Assembly (NCBI GenBank): GCA_002451165.1
Contig: DKBH01000046.1
Coordinates: 699 to 43,625 of the forward strand
DNA: 42,927 nucleotides
Direction: 5' to 3'
Source: Nitrospiraceae bacterium UBA6905
GTDB taxonomy: Bacteria; Nitrospirota; Thermodesulfovibrionia; Thermodesulfovibrionales; UBA6898
The notes below the pieces were generated by a model. That model was not told where the DNA came from, searched no databases, and saw only the letters and a list, made by a program, of their open reading frames with translations. Positions 1 to 8,220 of the stretch are shown here, piece after piece (the stretch's first letter is position 1; the number at the start of each line of letters is the position of its first letter). The position numbers and the translations under genes were made by a program.

Positions 1-531
1 CCGGGACTCTGCGGCAAGACGACCAATCTGCAGTATGTCTACAAAAAAACGAATCCTGAACAGAAGGGAAAGCTCATTTCACTCGCTACCGAGACGGAGC
101 GCACACTTTTCTTCGACTTTCTTCCTCTTGCCCTGGGAGATATCAAGGGTTTCAAGGTACGTTTTCACCTCTACACCGTACCCGGCCAAGTCTTCTATGC
201 CGCGAGCAGAAAGCTCATTCTGAAAGGCGTTGACGGCGTTGTCTTTGTTGCTGACAGCCAAATCGAACGAATGGAGGCGAATATTGAGAGCCTTGATGAC
301 CTGAGGATAAACCTTGCGGAGCAGGGCTATGAACTGGACAAGCTCCCCTATACGATCCAGCACAACAAGCGCGATCTTTCGAATGTTGCACCTCTGGAAA
401 ACATGAACAAACTGCTGAATTCACGCAATGTGCCCTGGTTCGAGGGGTGCGCGGTTACCGGCGTGGGCGTCTTCGAAACACTCAAGAACGTCGCCAAGCA
501 GGTCCTTGTCGAACTGAAGAAGCATTACTAG
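1..531 (+). CDS. mglA: MglA-type small Ras-like GTPase, 5' end cut by window
   Basis: The frame is open from base 1 to a TAG at 529-531 and gives 176 residues. The first residues, PGLCGKTTNLQYVY, are the P-loop of bacterial MglA proteins, so only about 20 N-terminal residues should lie outside the window. The region YTVPGQVFY corresponds to the G3/switch II segment and VVFVADSQ to the following strand. NKRDL serves as the NKxD base-recognition motif. In the family, MglA sets cell polarity and works with MglB, a roadblock-domain GAP; none is visible here. The last 50 bases overlap the 3' end of murC on the other strand. The identity is clear; the cellular role is inferred from the family. Confidence 0.93.
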   Translation, partial: PGLCGKTTNLQYVYKKTNPEQKGKLISLATETERTLFFDFLPLALGDIKGFKVRFHLYTVPGQVFYAASRKLILKGVDGVVFVADSQIERMEANIESLDDLRINLAEQGYELDKLPYTIQHNKRDLSNVAPLENMNKLLNSRNVPWFEGCAVTGVGVFETLKNVAKQVLVELKKHY

Positions 532-1873
532 ACGCTCTCATCCGTTCTGCAATCTCTTCTGCAACATCAGCCAGCGTATCGTCGCGGGCGCCAAAGACCA
601 CACAGACATCATATCCTTCCAAATGCGCAAATACGTCCTGCCGTTCATGCACGCATATAGCCTTGCGGCCTGATGCCTGCACAGGAGCGGCAATATCATC
701 ACTGGAAATATCTTTCGCAGCGGTACCGCCGGCATAGTAGATCGGCAAAAGTACCAGCAGGTCACCATCTCTCAGACCCGCCGAGAATGCCGCAACATAT
801 TCGTCCTTCATAAGACGTGTCGGTCCGAATCCGTGAGGCTGAAAAATATAGCATATTCTGTCCTGTATTGCCTGCATGGTCCGCATCAGGCTCCGGATCT
901 TGTGCGGATTATGGGCATAGTCGTCAATGACGAGTCGTCGATCATCGTGGAGATGAATCTCGAACCTTCGCTCGATTCCTGAAAACTCCGGGAGGACCGC
1001 GGCGATCTCTTTCAGGGGCACATCAAGTGCGGACAGCACGGATATGGCTGCAAGAGCGTTATACAGGTTATGCCGGCCCGGGAGGGAAAGGGTAAACGTA
1101 CAGCCGTGAACGCTGAACACGGTCTGAAACGGATAGTACCTGATCTCCTCCGCTCTGCATCCCGACTCCTGGTCGATGGAGAATCTTCGTACATCTCTGC
1201 CTTTGCATGACCGGAGGTTCGGGTCATCTGCATTGAGATGCAGGGTACCCCCGGTCTTTGCGGAAAGCACCTCAAACATTCTTGCTGTCTCTTCTATGGA
1301 GTGGTGATCAAGATCGAGGTTCAGGATCATCGTATGCTGCGGTTCATAATCGACGATCGTCCCGTCTGATTCGCAGGCCTCCATCACGAGATAATCAGAG
1401 CTTCCCGTGATGTAGTTGCCCGGATTCTTCTGCGTTCTGAACTGTCGTACCCTGCCCCCGCCGATAAAATTGGGTAATAAGCCCAGCCGTTGCATGAGGA
1501 ATGCAAGCAGCCCGGATGTTGTGGACTTGCCGCTCGTACCAGCAACCGCAATAGTCCGGTACGCTGATACGATCCCGGCAAGATATTCCGGTCGGGTCTT
1601 TACCGGAACGCCAGCTGTTGACGCGGATACCATATCCGGGTTTGACCCCTCAACCGCTGTGCTGAAAACGGCAAGGTCGAAGGACCGATCAATACCGCTG
1701 CCGTCCTGCGGTACAATGGTGACGCCGTTCCTCTGCAGTCTCAGCCTCACCGGGTGTGCAGGACGCGCATCAAAGAGACGGTCTGAACCAAAAACTGCGT
1801 GTCCTTTCTCTGCCATGAAGCCGGCGATTGCGGAAACGCCGCTGCCGCCTATGCCGGAAAAGAAGATTTTCAC
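482..1873 (-). CDS. murC: MurC-type UDP-N-acetylmuramate:L-alanine ligase
   Basis: The 463-residue protein is close to the usual MurC length. It has the N-terminal nucleotide-binding loop GIGGSGVSAIAG (residues 7-18), the ATP loop GTSGKST (112-118) and the Mur ligase central segment ILNLDLDHH, with the C-terminal domain following. MurC adds L-alanine to UDP-MurNAc in the cytoplasm, the first amino-acid step of peptidoglycan synthesis. The start is GTG at 1873 with GAGGT five bases upstream. It follows the SPOR gene by nine bases in the same operon and lies outside any dcw cluster. It is somewhat divergent, so an Mpl-like or paralogous Mur ligase remains possible. Confidence 0.85.
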   Translation of the reverse strand: MKIFFSGIGGSGVSAIAGFMAEKGHAVFGSDRLFDARPAHPVRLRLQRNGVTIVPQDGSGIDRSFDLAVFSTAVEGSNPDMVSASTAGVPVKTRPEYLAGIVSAYRTIAVAGTSGKSTTSGLLAFLMQRLGLLPNFIGGGRVRQFRTQKNPGNYITGSSDYLVMEACESDGTIVDYEPQHTMILNLDLDHHSIEETARMFEVLSAKTGGTLHLNADDPNLRSCKGRDVRRFSIDQESGCRAEEIRYYPFQTVFSVHGCTFTLSLPGRHNLYNALAAISVLSALDVPLKEIAAVLPEFSGIERRFEIHLHDDRRLVIDDYAHNPHKIRSLMRTMQAIQDRICYIFQPHGFGPTRLMKDEYVAAFSAGLRDGDLLVLLPIYYAGGTAAKDISSDDIAAPVQASGRKAICVHERQDVFAHLEGYDVCVVFGARDDTLADVAEEIAERMRASSNASSVRQGPAWRRS

Positions 1874-1882
1874 GCGGAACCT

Positions 1883-2494
1883 CTATTGACGCCGGACAAT
1901 GGTCGTGAAGCCTTTACTTCTGAGCGACCATGAAATTTCGATGGCTTTGCTACGGTCTGCCGCAGTGCCGGCGATCACCCGGTAGAGGCTCTTACCACCG
2001 GTCCCTTCGACCTTCGTGACCGACGATGCAAACCCCTTTTCCCGGATTTTCTTGGCAAGGGCATCGGCATTATCCCTGCTCCCGAACACCCCAGCCTGAA
2101 CATAATAGGCGTCTGCGGGCAGTTCGGCAACAACGGTCTCCTTGCCGGAAGGCTCCTGCTCTGCCCCGGCCGGTTGTGCAGCCGACAACTCCGTCTGTAC
2201 CGCGATCTCCGGCACAACCTTCTGCTTTCCTGCATGCGCCCCCGGCACCTCAGGTACGATTGAAACGGGATCCGGGATCACCTTCGCAACCTGTTTCTGG
2301 GGTGGATCCTGCTTCTTGCCTGCCGAGAAGAAAAGATATCCTCCCATGCCGATCGCCATGCCGACCACTACCGAGACGCCGATGAGCATGCCACGCCTAA
2401 CAGGGCCGGGAGAGGTCTCTTCAGTCACGGCGTCGCAGGCAACGGAAAGGTCATCGGACAGGTCCAGGGCTGCCGGTTCACGGTCATACTCCAT
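1883..2494 (-). CDS. SPOR-domain membrane protein
   Basis: Starting at the ATG at 2494, which overlaps the upstream receiver gene by 11 bases, the protein has 203 residues. It has an acidic cytoplasmic N-terminus, one transmembrane segment (about residues 38-60, GMLIGVSVVVGMAIGMGGYL), a Pro/Glu-rich periplasmic linker, and a C-terminal SPOR domain (about 128-203, from YYVQAGVFGSRDNADALAKK). SPOR domains bind denuded peptidoglycan at the division site, as in FtsN and DedD. Its place directly before murC fits a cell-envelope role. A TTG 72 bases upstream would extend the frame but lacks a convincing ribosome-binding site. Confidence 0.85.
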   Translation of the reverse strand: MEYDREPAALDLSDDLSVACDAVTEETSPGPVRRGMLIGVSVVVGMAIGMGGYLFFSAGKKQDPPQKQVAKVIPDPVSIVPEVPGAHAGKQKVVPEIAVQTELSAAQPAGAEQEPSGKETVVAELPADAYYVQAGVFGSRDNADALAKKIREKGFASSVTKVEGTGGKSLYRVIAGTAADRSKAIEISWSLRSKGFTTIVRRQ

Positions 2495-3194
2495 CCTGCA
2501 GGGCCTTCTTTTCATCCCCTGACGACAGGGGGACAGTGGAAAACAGGTCCGGTTGTTCTTCAACACCTGCCCTCAGGGCATAGAGAAGTTTTCCAGACGA
2601 AAGATCTTTCAGAGCATCGTCGGTCGCCAGATGGTCAGGTCCAGAAGACTTACTGACTTCGTATGATGCGTGATGACGGCGCTTATCAATGTCCGTACCC
2701 ATCGCAGATCCCGGCATTTCATCTTCGGTCGCATCACAGGAATCGACGACAATAGCCGGTTCGAACCCCTCCCCGTCCAGAAGAGGGTTCATCAGCCCCC
2801 TGCCGCTGCCCGCTACCGCCGCCTCTCCGAGCACTGCATGGGTCTTCGCGATGATCTCATGAGGATGCAGCGGCCTTGCCAGGGCGTCTACGATCCCGAT
2901 CGCGGCGGTATATTTCGGATCGAGCTCTCCCTCCTGGGCAATGATCATGACAACAGGAACGGTCGTGAGTGCCGGGACGGCATGAATAGCCTTGCTCACC
3001 TTCAACCCGTCAATACCGGGCAGCATCAGTTTCAGGAAGATAAGGTCAGGGAGCAGTCGTTGGGCAATCTCGAAACCGGTCCGCGCATCCTGCGTCGTCG
3101 TTACCATAAAACCCTGCTGCTGCAGGGTCCGGTCGATGAGTTCACAGCCCGCAGCATCATCATCAATGACAAGTATTTTCTTTGTCCGTGTCAT
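2484..3194 (-). CDS. Receiver-like protein lacking the phospho-acceptor Asp
   Basis: This 236-residue protein starts with a CheY-like receiver fold (about 1-120). The acidic pocket is present (IDDDA, residues 10-14). The site that should hold the phosphorylated aspartate reads LIFLKLMLPG, with Lys55 (codon AAA) in place of Asp. The usual switch Thr/Ser is not evident in VVMIIAQ, and the conserved Lys before the final helix is Arg (LARPLHP). The remaining C-terminal part (about 120-236) is low-complexity and has no recognisable output domain. It is likely a phosphorylation-independent receiver. It sits between a small membrane protein and the SPOR gene and overlaps both. Confidence 0.83.
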   Translation of the reverse strand: MTRTKKILVIDDDAAGCELIDRTLQQQGFMVTTTQDARTGFEIAQRLLPDLIFLKLMLPGIDGLKVSKAIHAVPALTTVPVVMIIAQEGELDPKYTAAIGIVDALARPLHPHEIIAKTHAVLGEAAVAGSGRGLMNPLLDGEGFEPAIVVDSCDATEDEMPGSAMGTDIDKRRHHASYEVSKSSGPDHLATDDALKDLSSGKLLYALRAGVEEQPDLFSTVPLSSGDEKKALQDGV

Positions 3195-3456
3195 AGGCTA
3201 CGTGTTGCCTCCCGGCGTCCAGCTTCTTCATGTGCCGTTCTGCACCTGCTGCCTTTCTCTGCTGACGGTACCGTATCAGCATAATAATCATACAGGTTGC
3301 GATCGGCATGGTCCCTATGTACAGCAGATAAGGTGTGAGCGAGGACTCCCGCAGCGCATCCACAAGCTCTCCCAGACCGAAATTCGGGGCGACATAAGAT
3401 GCAGCCACCAGGATAAAAATGAACTGCAGGAACTGTCTGATACGGATCTGCTGCAC
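3163..3456 (-). CDS. Small two-helix membrane protein, unknown
   Basis: A 97-residue frame starts at GTG (3456). It contains two hydrophobic segments (about residues 9-25, and 40-61 around LLYIGTMPIATCMIIMLIRY) followed by a basic, charged tail, so it is probably a membrane protein with a cytoplasmic C-terminus. It overlaps the receiver-like gene by 32 bases, which suggests translational coupling. A perfect 13-bp inverted repeat lies eight bases before the start codon. I do not recognise a family. The longer 156-codon frame over the same DNA has no hydrophobic pattern and looks like a shadow. Confidence 0.6.
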   Translation of the reverse strand: MQQIRIRQFLQFIFILVAASYVAPNFGLGELVDALRESSLTPYLLYIGTMPIATCMIIMLIRYRQQRKAAGAERHMKKLDAGRQHVAYDTDKENTCH

Positions 3457-3464
3457 GGTAAGGG

Positions 3465-3494
3465 CTTTCGGTCGTCTTTTCAGACGACCGAAAG
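3465..3494. repeat. Perfect 13-bp hairpin between two operon genes
   Basis: The arms at 3465-3477 and 3482-3494 are exact reverse complements around a TTTC loop. The hairpin lies seven bases after the stop of the small Cys-rich ORF and eight bases before the GTG of the membrane-protein gene. No T-run follows on either strand, so it is not a standard intrinsic terminator. An mRNA processing or stabilising hairpin, or a block on the downstream start, would fit. Confidence 0.75.
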
Positions 3495-3501
3495 AACCCC
3501 G

Positions 3502-3627
3502 TTACGCCCGGCATTCTGCAGAGCACCCCCTTTCTGCAGCGCAGCCAGACAAAGCGTTCATCCTGATGCAGGCAACCTTCGCTGACAGCATATCGTGACA
3601 GAACTTTTCCGCTCCGGGTAACATCAT
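3502..3627 (-). CDS. Possible small Cys-rich protein (41 aa)
   Basis: An ATG at 3627, with AGGAA seven bases upstream, opens a 41-codon frame 26 bases after the U32 stop. The peptide has five cysteines (FCHDM, ACIRM, GCAAERGC, ECRA), a spacing that could bind metal. It ends just before the 13-bp hairpin, which helps explain the gap between the U32 and membrane-protein genes. A competing frame starting at MANQERRDD covers the same bases. I do not recognise a family and the call rests on position and composition. Confidence 0.35.
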   Translation of the reverse strand: MMLPGAEKFCHDMLSAKVACIRMNALSGCAAERGCSAECRA

Positions 3628-3653
3628 CCCTTCGTTCCTGATTGGCCATAGGT

Positions 3654-4907
3654 TCAGGCATGATGTGTTACGACCGGCGCTTCCGCCTTCGCACATCCGA
3701 ACTTTTTCTGACGCCGAATGATATCATGCACCCTTGCCTCCCGGGGAGCTTTCATAACGATGATGTCTTCGTTCCGGGCCGAATGCAGAAGGTTCCCTTC
3801 CGCATCTTTCATACCGCCGACGATGAACAGCTGCTCTTCAATGCCGGGAGAGAGGAATTCAACAGCGTCATCGCTATCCAGCCGGTTTCGGAGTGCCACG
3901 GTAGCACTTTCCCCCTGCCGCGCGACGATGATTCCGACGAGCTCATGGCTCATACGGTAACTTTCTCCGTCGAAGTTGTAGTCCTCGTCGGGCTGTCGGC
4001 CGAAGTACATGCCGGTAGTGTATCCCCTGCTGCTGAACATGGCAAGTTCCCTGAGCCATCGGGGGACAACAACGTAATCACGGCCGCCAGCAACTGCATC
4101 AATCGCCTCCCGGTACACCTTCACAACGCCGGCAACGTAGTTGATACCCTTCATCCGCCCCTCGATCTTGAAACTGTCCACGCCCGCTAGAGCAAGCTGG
4201 TCAAGGTGTTCTATCATGCAGAGATCGCGGGAGCTCAGGATATAGGTTCCTCGCTCATCTTCGAAAACCGGAAAGTACTCACCCTGACGCTTCTCTTCCA
4301 TCAGCGCATAGTTCCAGCGGCAGGAATTAGTGCATTCGCCCGTGTTGGCGCTCCGCGCTGCAAGAAAGCTGCTGATATAGCATCTGCCGGAATAGGACAG
4401 GCAGAGCGAACCGTGCACAAAGGTCTCCAGCTCAACAGTTACCCTGCAACGGATCTCGTATATCTCCTCGATCGACAGCTCGCGGGCAAGGACGAGCCGA
4501 CGTGCCCCCATGTCCTGCCAGAAGCGCGCGGCTTCTGCATTCGTGATATTGGCCTGCGTGCTGATATGGATGTCCGTGTCAGGGGCTTTGTTCCTGCAGA
4601 TCTTGAAGACGCCCGGATCGGAGATGATGACGGCATCCGGCCCGATGTCATGCAAAAATTCCATATGTTCCTCGATATCCCGCATGTCCCGGCTGTGCGG
4701 GAAGATATTTATCGTAACATAGGCCTTCCTGCCTTGGTCGCGTACAAAGCGCACAGCCTCTCTCAGTCCTTCGCCCTGGAAATTTCCGGCCTTGCCTCTC
4801 AGGCTGAAGCGGGAGTCGCCAAGATACACGGCATCAGCCCCATAGTGAAGGGCTGCTCTGAGTTTCTCCGCATCACCGGCAGGTGCAAGCAGCTCCGGCC
4901 GCTTCAT
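3654..4907 (-). CDS. U32-family protein (TrhP/YegQ-like)
   Basis: The protein is 417 residues. The N-terminus PELLAPAGDAEKLRAALHYGADAVYLG and the Cys-containing segment FVHGSLCLSYSGRCYISSF are the signature of the peptidase U32 family. Further Cys residues (GECTNSCRW) fit the Fe-S-cluster-binding cysteines of the TrhP branch. TrhP proteins act in prephenate-dependent 5-hydroxylation of tRNA uridine-34; other members were described as collagenases. The start overlaps the rnhA stop by four bases (ATGA). Family membership is sure; the exact branch is inferred from motif and length. Confidence 0.88.
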   Translation of the reverse strand: MKRPELLAPAGDAEKLRAALHYGADAVYLGDSRFSLRGKAGNFQGEGLREAVRFVRDQGRKAYVTINIFPHSRDMRDIEEHMEFLHDIGPDAVIISDPGVFKICRNKAPDTDIHISTQANITNAEAARFWQDMGARRLVLARELSIEEIYEIRCRVTVELETFVHGSLCLSYSGRCYISSFLAARSANTGECTNSCRWNYALMEEKRQGEYFPVFEDERGTYILSSRDLCMIEHLDQLALAGVDSFKIEGRMKGINYVAGVVKVYREAIDAVAGGRDYVVVPRWLRELAMFSSRGYTTGMYFGRQPDEDYNFDGESYRMSHELVGIIVARQGESATVALRNRLDSDDAVEFLSPGIEEQLFIVGGMKDAEGNLLHSARNEDIIVMKAPREARVHDIIRRQKKFGCAKAEAPVVTHHA

Positions 4908-5383
4908 ACACCTGCCCTATCTGCATGCTCTGTCTTATATCTTTTTATCGCATGACAGGCCATTCTGTCGCACCGCTCATTCTCGGCATGTCCGTTATGG
5001 CCTCTCACCCAGTACCATTCTATCTCGTGCGGTTCAGAAGCTTTCAGAAGCCGTTCCCAGAGATCCCTGTTCAGCACATCTTTTTTCTGCGAGTTCTTCC
5101 ATCCCTTTTTTATCCAATCCTTTACCCATTCAGTCATTCCCTTAACAACATAGGCTGAGTCTGTCGTGATCTTCACCCGGCAAGGAACTTTCAGCGTCTC
5201 AAGGGCCCGGATAACGCTCATGAGCTCCATGCGGTTGTTGGTCGTCATCCCTTCTGCCCCGGACACTTCCTTCTCTTTGGTTTCCGATCGCAGGATCGAC
5301 CCGAACCCCCCGACACCGGGATTTCCGCTGCAAGCGCCATCCGCGAATATTTCGACCAGAGGACGGTCGTTGTTCTTAGTCAT
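4904..5383 (-). CDS. rnhA: Ribonuclease HI
   Basis: The 159-residue protein has the four catalytic carboxylates of RNase HI: Asp15 (FADGACSGNPG), Glu53 (TNNRMELMS), Asp75 (TTDSAYV) and Asp139 (NERCDRMA), plus the basic-protrusion segment WIKKGWKNSQKKDVLN and His129 (RGHNGH). It removes RNA from RNA-DNA hybrids. No Shine-Dalgarno sequence precedes the ATG. A TAATAT hexamer lies six bases upstream, so the gene may be the leaderless first gene of the minus-strand operon reading toward murC. Confidence 0.95.
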   Translation of the reverse strand: MTKNNDRPLVEIFADGACSGNPGVGGFGSILRSETKEKEVSGAEGMTTNNRMELMSVIRALETLKVPCRVKITTDSAYVVKGMTEWVKDWIKKGWKNSQKKDVLNRDLWERLLKASEPHEIEWYWVRGHNGHAENERCDRMACHAIKRYKTEHADRAGV

Positions 5384-5389
5384 GCATGT

Positions 5390-5395
5390 ATATTA
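5390..5395 (-). promoter_or_regulatory. -10-like box directly before rnhA
   Basis: TAATAT on the minus strand is separated from the rnhA ATG by six bases (ACATGC), which would place the transcription start at or within a base or two of the ATG. No clear -35 hexamer is present at the ideal distance, so this is a -10-only assignment. Confidence 0.45.
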
Positions 5396-5433
5396 CCTTT
5401 TTTTATTCTTGCTTTTCCAAGGCCGATCCTGTT

Positions 5434-5462
5434 TTGACATATGCTCTGTCTTGCTTTATCCT
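5434..5462 (+). promoter_or_regulatory. Sigma-70-type promoter for a leaderless transcript
   Basis: TTGACA at 5434-5439 and TATCCT at 5457-5462 are separated by 17 bases. Only five bases lie between the -10 box and the ATG at 5468, so transcription should start essentially on the A of the start codon. No Shine-Dalgarno sequence is present. Confidence 0.7.
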
Positions 5463-5467
5463 AAGTC

Positions 5468-5716
5468 ATGTCAGAAACATGGATCACGCTCGTCATAACG
5501 CATGACCAGCTCGAAGCGGAGATGATAAAGGACCTTCTCGAAAGCGGTGACATCCCGGTCGTCATCCGTTCCGCCAAAGTAAGCCCCTATCCTGTCAATA
5601 TCGGGAAGATGGGCGAGATAAAAGTGCTCATACGAGAGACGGACAAGGATGCCGCAGAAGAAGTCCTTGCGAGGTACCGTGAATCATCGGCAGATCCTGG
5701 GGAGCATGAGCATTAG
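5468..5716 (+). CDS. DUF2007 (putative signal-transducing) protein
   Basis: An 82-residue protein with the pattern of the DUF2007 family: an N-terminal strand (WITLVITHDQLEAEMIKDLL), a helix, the exposed segment IPVVIRS, and a second strand (EIKVLIRETDKDAAEEVL). The family is related to PII-like folds and its function is not established. The stop is two bases before the ATG of the SspB-like gene, so the two are co-transcribed. Its promoter places the start codon at the 5' end of the mRNA. Confidence 0.8.
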   Translation: MSETWITLVITHDQLEAEMIKDLLESGDIPVVIRSAKVSPYPVNIGKMGEIKVLIRETDKDAAEEVLARYRESSADPGEHEH

Positions 5717-5718
5717 CC

Positions 5719-6126
5719 ATGGCTGGCAATCTTGACGAACTGAGGAAGCAGGTCTTTTTCGATATGCTTAAACTCGCCGGCAGGGTATTCGTTGCTGTCT
5801 CGTACGGAGACGATGTCGTCATCGGTAAGAGAGGGTTTTTGCCCCCTGAGAAGGAAAAGGGCATCATTCTCGTCTTCAATCAAAAAATGAACTTCACCTG
5901 GGATGATGGAGGCATTACTGCAACCCTGGTCTTCGGCACGACACCGGAGAAGTGTTACATCCCGCAGCGCAGGATTATGACCATCTTCTCTCCTGAGCTC
6001 AACGCGCAATTCTCCACCTTTCCTCAGCAGGAGACCGCCGGCCAGGGTGCAGAGAAAGAAGAAGCAACAAAACCCTCATCCGACGAAAAAGTCATTAAGG
6101 TTGACTTCGGCAGGAAGAAACAGTAA
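5719..6126 (+). CDS. SspB-like (ClpXP adaptor fold) protein
   Basis: A 135-residue protein. Residues about 45-90 (IILVFNQKMNFTWDDGGITATLVFG, then KCYIPQRRIMTIFSPE) follow the core of the SspB fold, with strands binding ssrA-like degrons and the N-W-x-D-x-G-I-x-A-x-x-x-F pattern. The C-terminus is a charged linker ending VIKVDFGRKKQ, reminiscent of the short C-terminal tail that docks SspB on the ClpX zinc-binding domain. A degron-adaptor role is inferred from this resemblance. It is translated from an SD (GGGGAG) inside the end of the DUF2007 gene. Confidence 0.62.
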   Translation: MAGNLDELRKQVFFDMLKLAGRVFVAVSYGDDVVIGKRGFLPPEKEKGIILVFNQKMNFTWDDGGITATLVFGTTPEKCYIPQRRIMTIFSPELNAQFSTFPQQETAGQGAEKEEATKPSSDEKVIKVDFGRKKQ

Positions 6127-6301
6127 CAAAACGGTGCAACTGATGATGCAGATGGTGTACCATCGACTACTGCGGATATTCCCATAGGCGCAACAGCCCT
6201 CTGCTCCACACTGCAATCGACACAGAGACGAAGCCGTGTCGGAGCGCATATATCTCAGGAACTTCGAATGCCCTTATAGAGCGTTGCTCAGTCGTTCAAG
6301 G

Positions 6302-8056
6302 TCAGGGTTGCTTTGCACCTGCCGGGAATCGTTCCTTCCAGGGGGCTACGCCGTGTGAGGATAGGTACTTGCCGGCCGCTGCGCCGTCCATAGGCATGAA
6401 CAGATAATATCCTTGCGCGTATTCGCCCTTCATATCCTTGAATAGATCCAGTTGTTCGACTTTTTCTATCCCCTCGGCAATTACATCGAGACCCAAGTCC
6501 TGTCCAAGCGCAATAATCGTTTTCACGATTGCCGCGTTATTCTTGTCAAAGGTCAAGGCATTAATGAAAGAACCGTCGATCTTCAGCCCTTTTATCGGAA
6601 AGTGACGCAGGTAATTTAATGCCGAGTATCCGGTGCCGAAGTCGTCGATGTCGAAGTGAACATTTAACTCCTCGAATCGCTTGATCAATGCAGCAGTCGG
6701 CTCGGGGTTTTCTATCAGCGTTCTCTCCACGATCTCAAGGCGCAGGCAGCGTCCTTCAAGACCGGTTTCCTCAAGCACGTTCTTCACGAAGTCAAAGAAA
6801 TCAGGCTGGCAGAATACCTTGCCTGAAACATTTACGCTGACGGTCAAGTCACGACAAGAAGAAAATTGTGTCTGCCAGGCCTTCAGCTGCCGGCATGACT
6901 CTCGGATAACGCTTTCGCCAATAGGGATGATCAGACCGGTTTCTTCTGCAACCGTGATGAATTCCGAAGGAGTTATGATCCCGCGTTCCGCATGCTGCCA
7001 GCGAAGCAGCGCTTCAAATCCCGTAATCTTGTCTTCCTCTACCGATAGGATAGGCTGATAATACACCACGAAATCATGCTGTTCGAGAGCCTTTCTCAAT
7101 TCTGTCTCGACCCAAAGCGCCGCAGTCGCTTTGGCATGCATGGTTGAGTCAAAAGTCACAGAGCATGCCTTGCCCAGCTCTTTTGCATGGTACATCGCCG
7201 TATCGGCGTCGCGAAGAAGTTCCTCGGGCCTGGTATATCCCGCCATATTGCTCATCACGATCCCTATGCTCATCGTCGTAAATATTTCGCGGCCGAATAT
7301 CGAAAAGGGGGCTCGCATTTCGCCGTGAAACCGCTCAGCAATATCGTATACTACAAATATTTCCTTAATGTCTTCCATAAGCACGGCGAACTCGTCGCCG
7401 CCGAAGCGGGCGATCGTGTCGAGGGAGCGAACGTGCTTCTTCAGGCGTTGCGCCAGCATAATCAGCAGTTGATCACCGATCATGTGTCCCAAGCCATCGT
7501 TAATGACCTTAAAACGGTCGAGATCAATAAAGAGAATCGCGAAGGAATAATCAGGATATCGCTTCCTCCGCTCCAGCGAGCTGTTCAAGCGATCTATAAA
7601 AAGAGCCCGATTCGGCAGATTTGTCAGGGAATCGTAAAAAGCCTGACGGGTGAGCAGGTCCTCAGCCTTTTTTCGCTCTCTGTTTTCCCAGTTCAGTTGC
7701 TCATTAACTCTTTCCAGTTCGATCGTCCACTGCCGAAGTTTATTTTCTGCATCATCTGATTTCCTGAGGAGTCTTGCTTTTTGGTTGATGAGATAACCAA
7801 GCGCGATCAGAATAAAAGGTGCAAGCAGCAAAATAACCGGGAATTTGACACCGGAACGTTCCACGGACAGGAAATACCATGACGCGCCCTCGCCGAACCC
7901 GCCGAACATGAAAAAGATATCCAAGCCAAGGACAGCCAATGCAATAATGACAATATACAGCGCTATCCTGGATAAAGCTCTATGTGAAGAGTCATCGCCT
8001 ATGGTCCTATCGGACACGAATCCCCTCCATATATATGAACTTTTCTCTGTCTCCAC
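6302..8056 (-). CDS. GGDEF-EAL cyclic-di-GMP enzyme with membrane anchor
   Basis: The 584-residue protein has two N-terminal transmembrane segments (about 32-51 and 73-90), a coiled linker (about 92-135), a GGDEF domain and an EAL domain. The active-site GGDEF (219-223) is intact. It has an RxxD inhibitory site (RSLD, 210-213) and Asp195 in GHMIGD, which indicates guanine rather than adenine specificity. The EAL domain keeps FEALLRW (347-353), DDFGTGYSAL and the KIDGSFI lysine segment, so both synthesis and hydrolysis look possible. The start is GTG at 8056 with AAGGGA upstream. No PAS or other sensor is present. Confidence 0.95.
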   Translation of the reverse strand: METEKSSYIWRGFVSDRTIGDDSSHRALSRIALYIVIIALAVLGLDIFFMFGGFGEGASWYFLSVERSGVKFPVILLLAPFILIALGYLINQKARLLRKSDDAENKLRQWTIELERVNEQLNWENRERKKAEDLLTRQAFYDSLTNLPNRALFIDRLNSSLERRKRYPDYSFAILFIDLDRFKVINDGLGHMIGDQLLIMLAQRLKKHVRSLDTIARFGGDEFAVLMEDIKEIFVVYDIAERFHGEMRAPFSIFGREIFTTMSIGIVMSNMAGYTRPEELLRDADTAMYHAKELGKACSVTFDSTMHAKATAALWVETELRKALEQHDFVVYYQPILSVEEDKITGFEALLRWQHAERGIITPSEFITVAEETGLIIPIGESVIRESCRQLKAWQTQFSSCRDLTVSVNVSGKVFCQPDFFDFVKNVLEETGLEGRCLRLEIVERTLIENPEPTAALIKRFEELNVHFDIDDFGTGYSALNYLRHFPIKGLKIDGSFINALTFDKNNAAIVKTIIALGQDLGLDVIAEGIEKVEQLDLFKDMKGEYAQGYYLFMPMDGAAAGKYLSSHGVAPWKERFPAGAKQP

Positions 8057-8106
8057 ATTCCCTTACAAAGTTCTGGAATCACGTGTGTCGCCATTTGAAC
8101 GCATTA

Positions 8107-8136
8107 AGTATGTAATCGTTAGGATTTCGATGTCAA
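8107..8136 (-). promoter_or_regulatory. Promoter of the GGDEF-EAL gene
   Basis: On the minus strand TTGACA (8136-8131) is followed after 18 bases by CATACT (8112-8107). This leaves a leader of roughly 45 bases before the GTG at 8056. Confidence 0.45.
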
Positions 8137-8220
8137 GGAAAGGCATCTCTTTGTATATAAACGTTCCTGCCGAGAGGTTCGAGAAGAGGTATACAGTAAA
8201 AGGGCTAGGTATAGGTCCAT

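Noticed and set aside
3191..3661. 156-codon frame across the receiver upstream region
   Set aside because: It overlaps the two-helix membrane protein and the Cys-rich ORF, has no hydrophobic or family pattern and no SD; it looks like a shadow frame.
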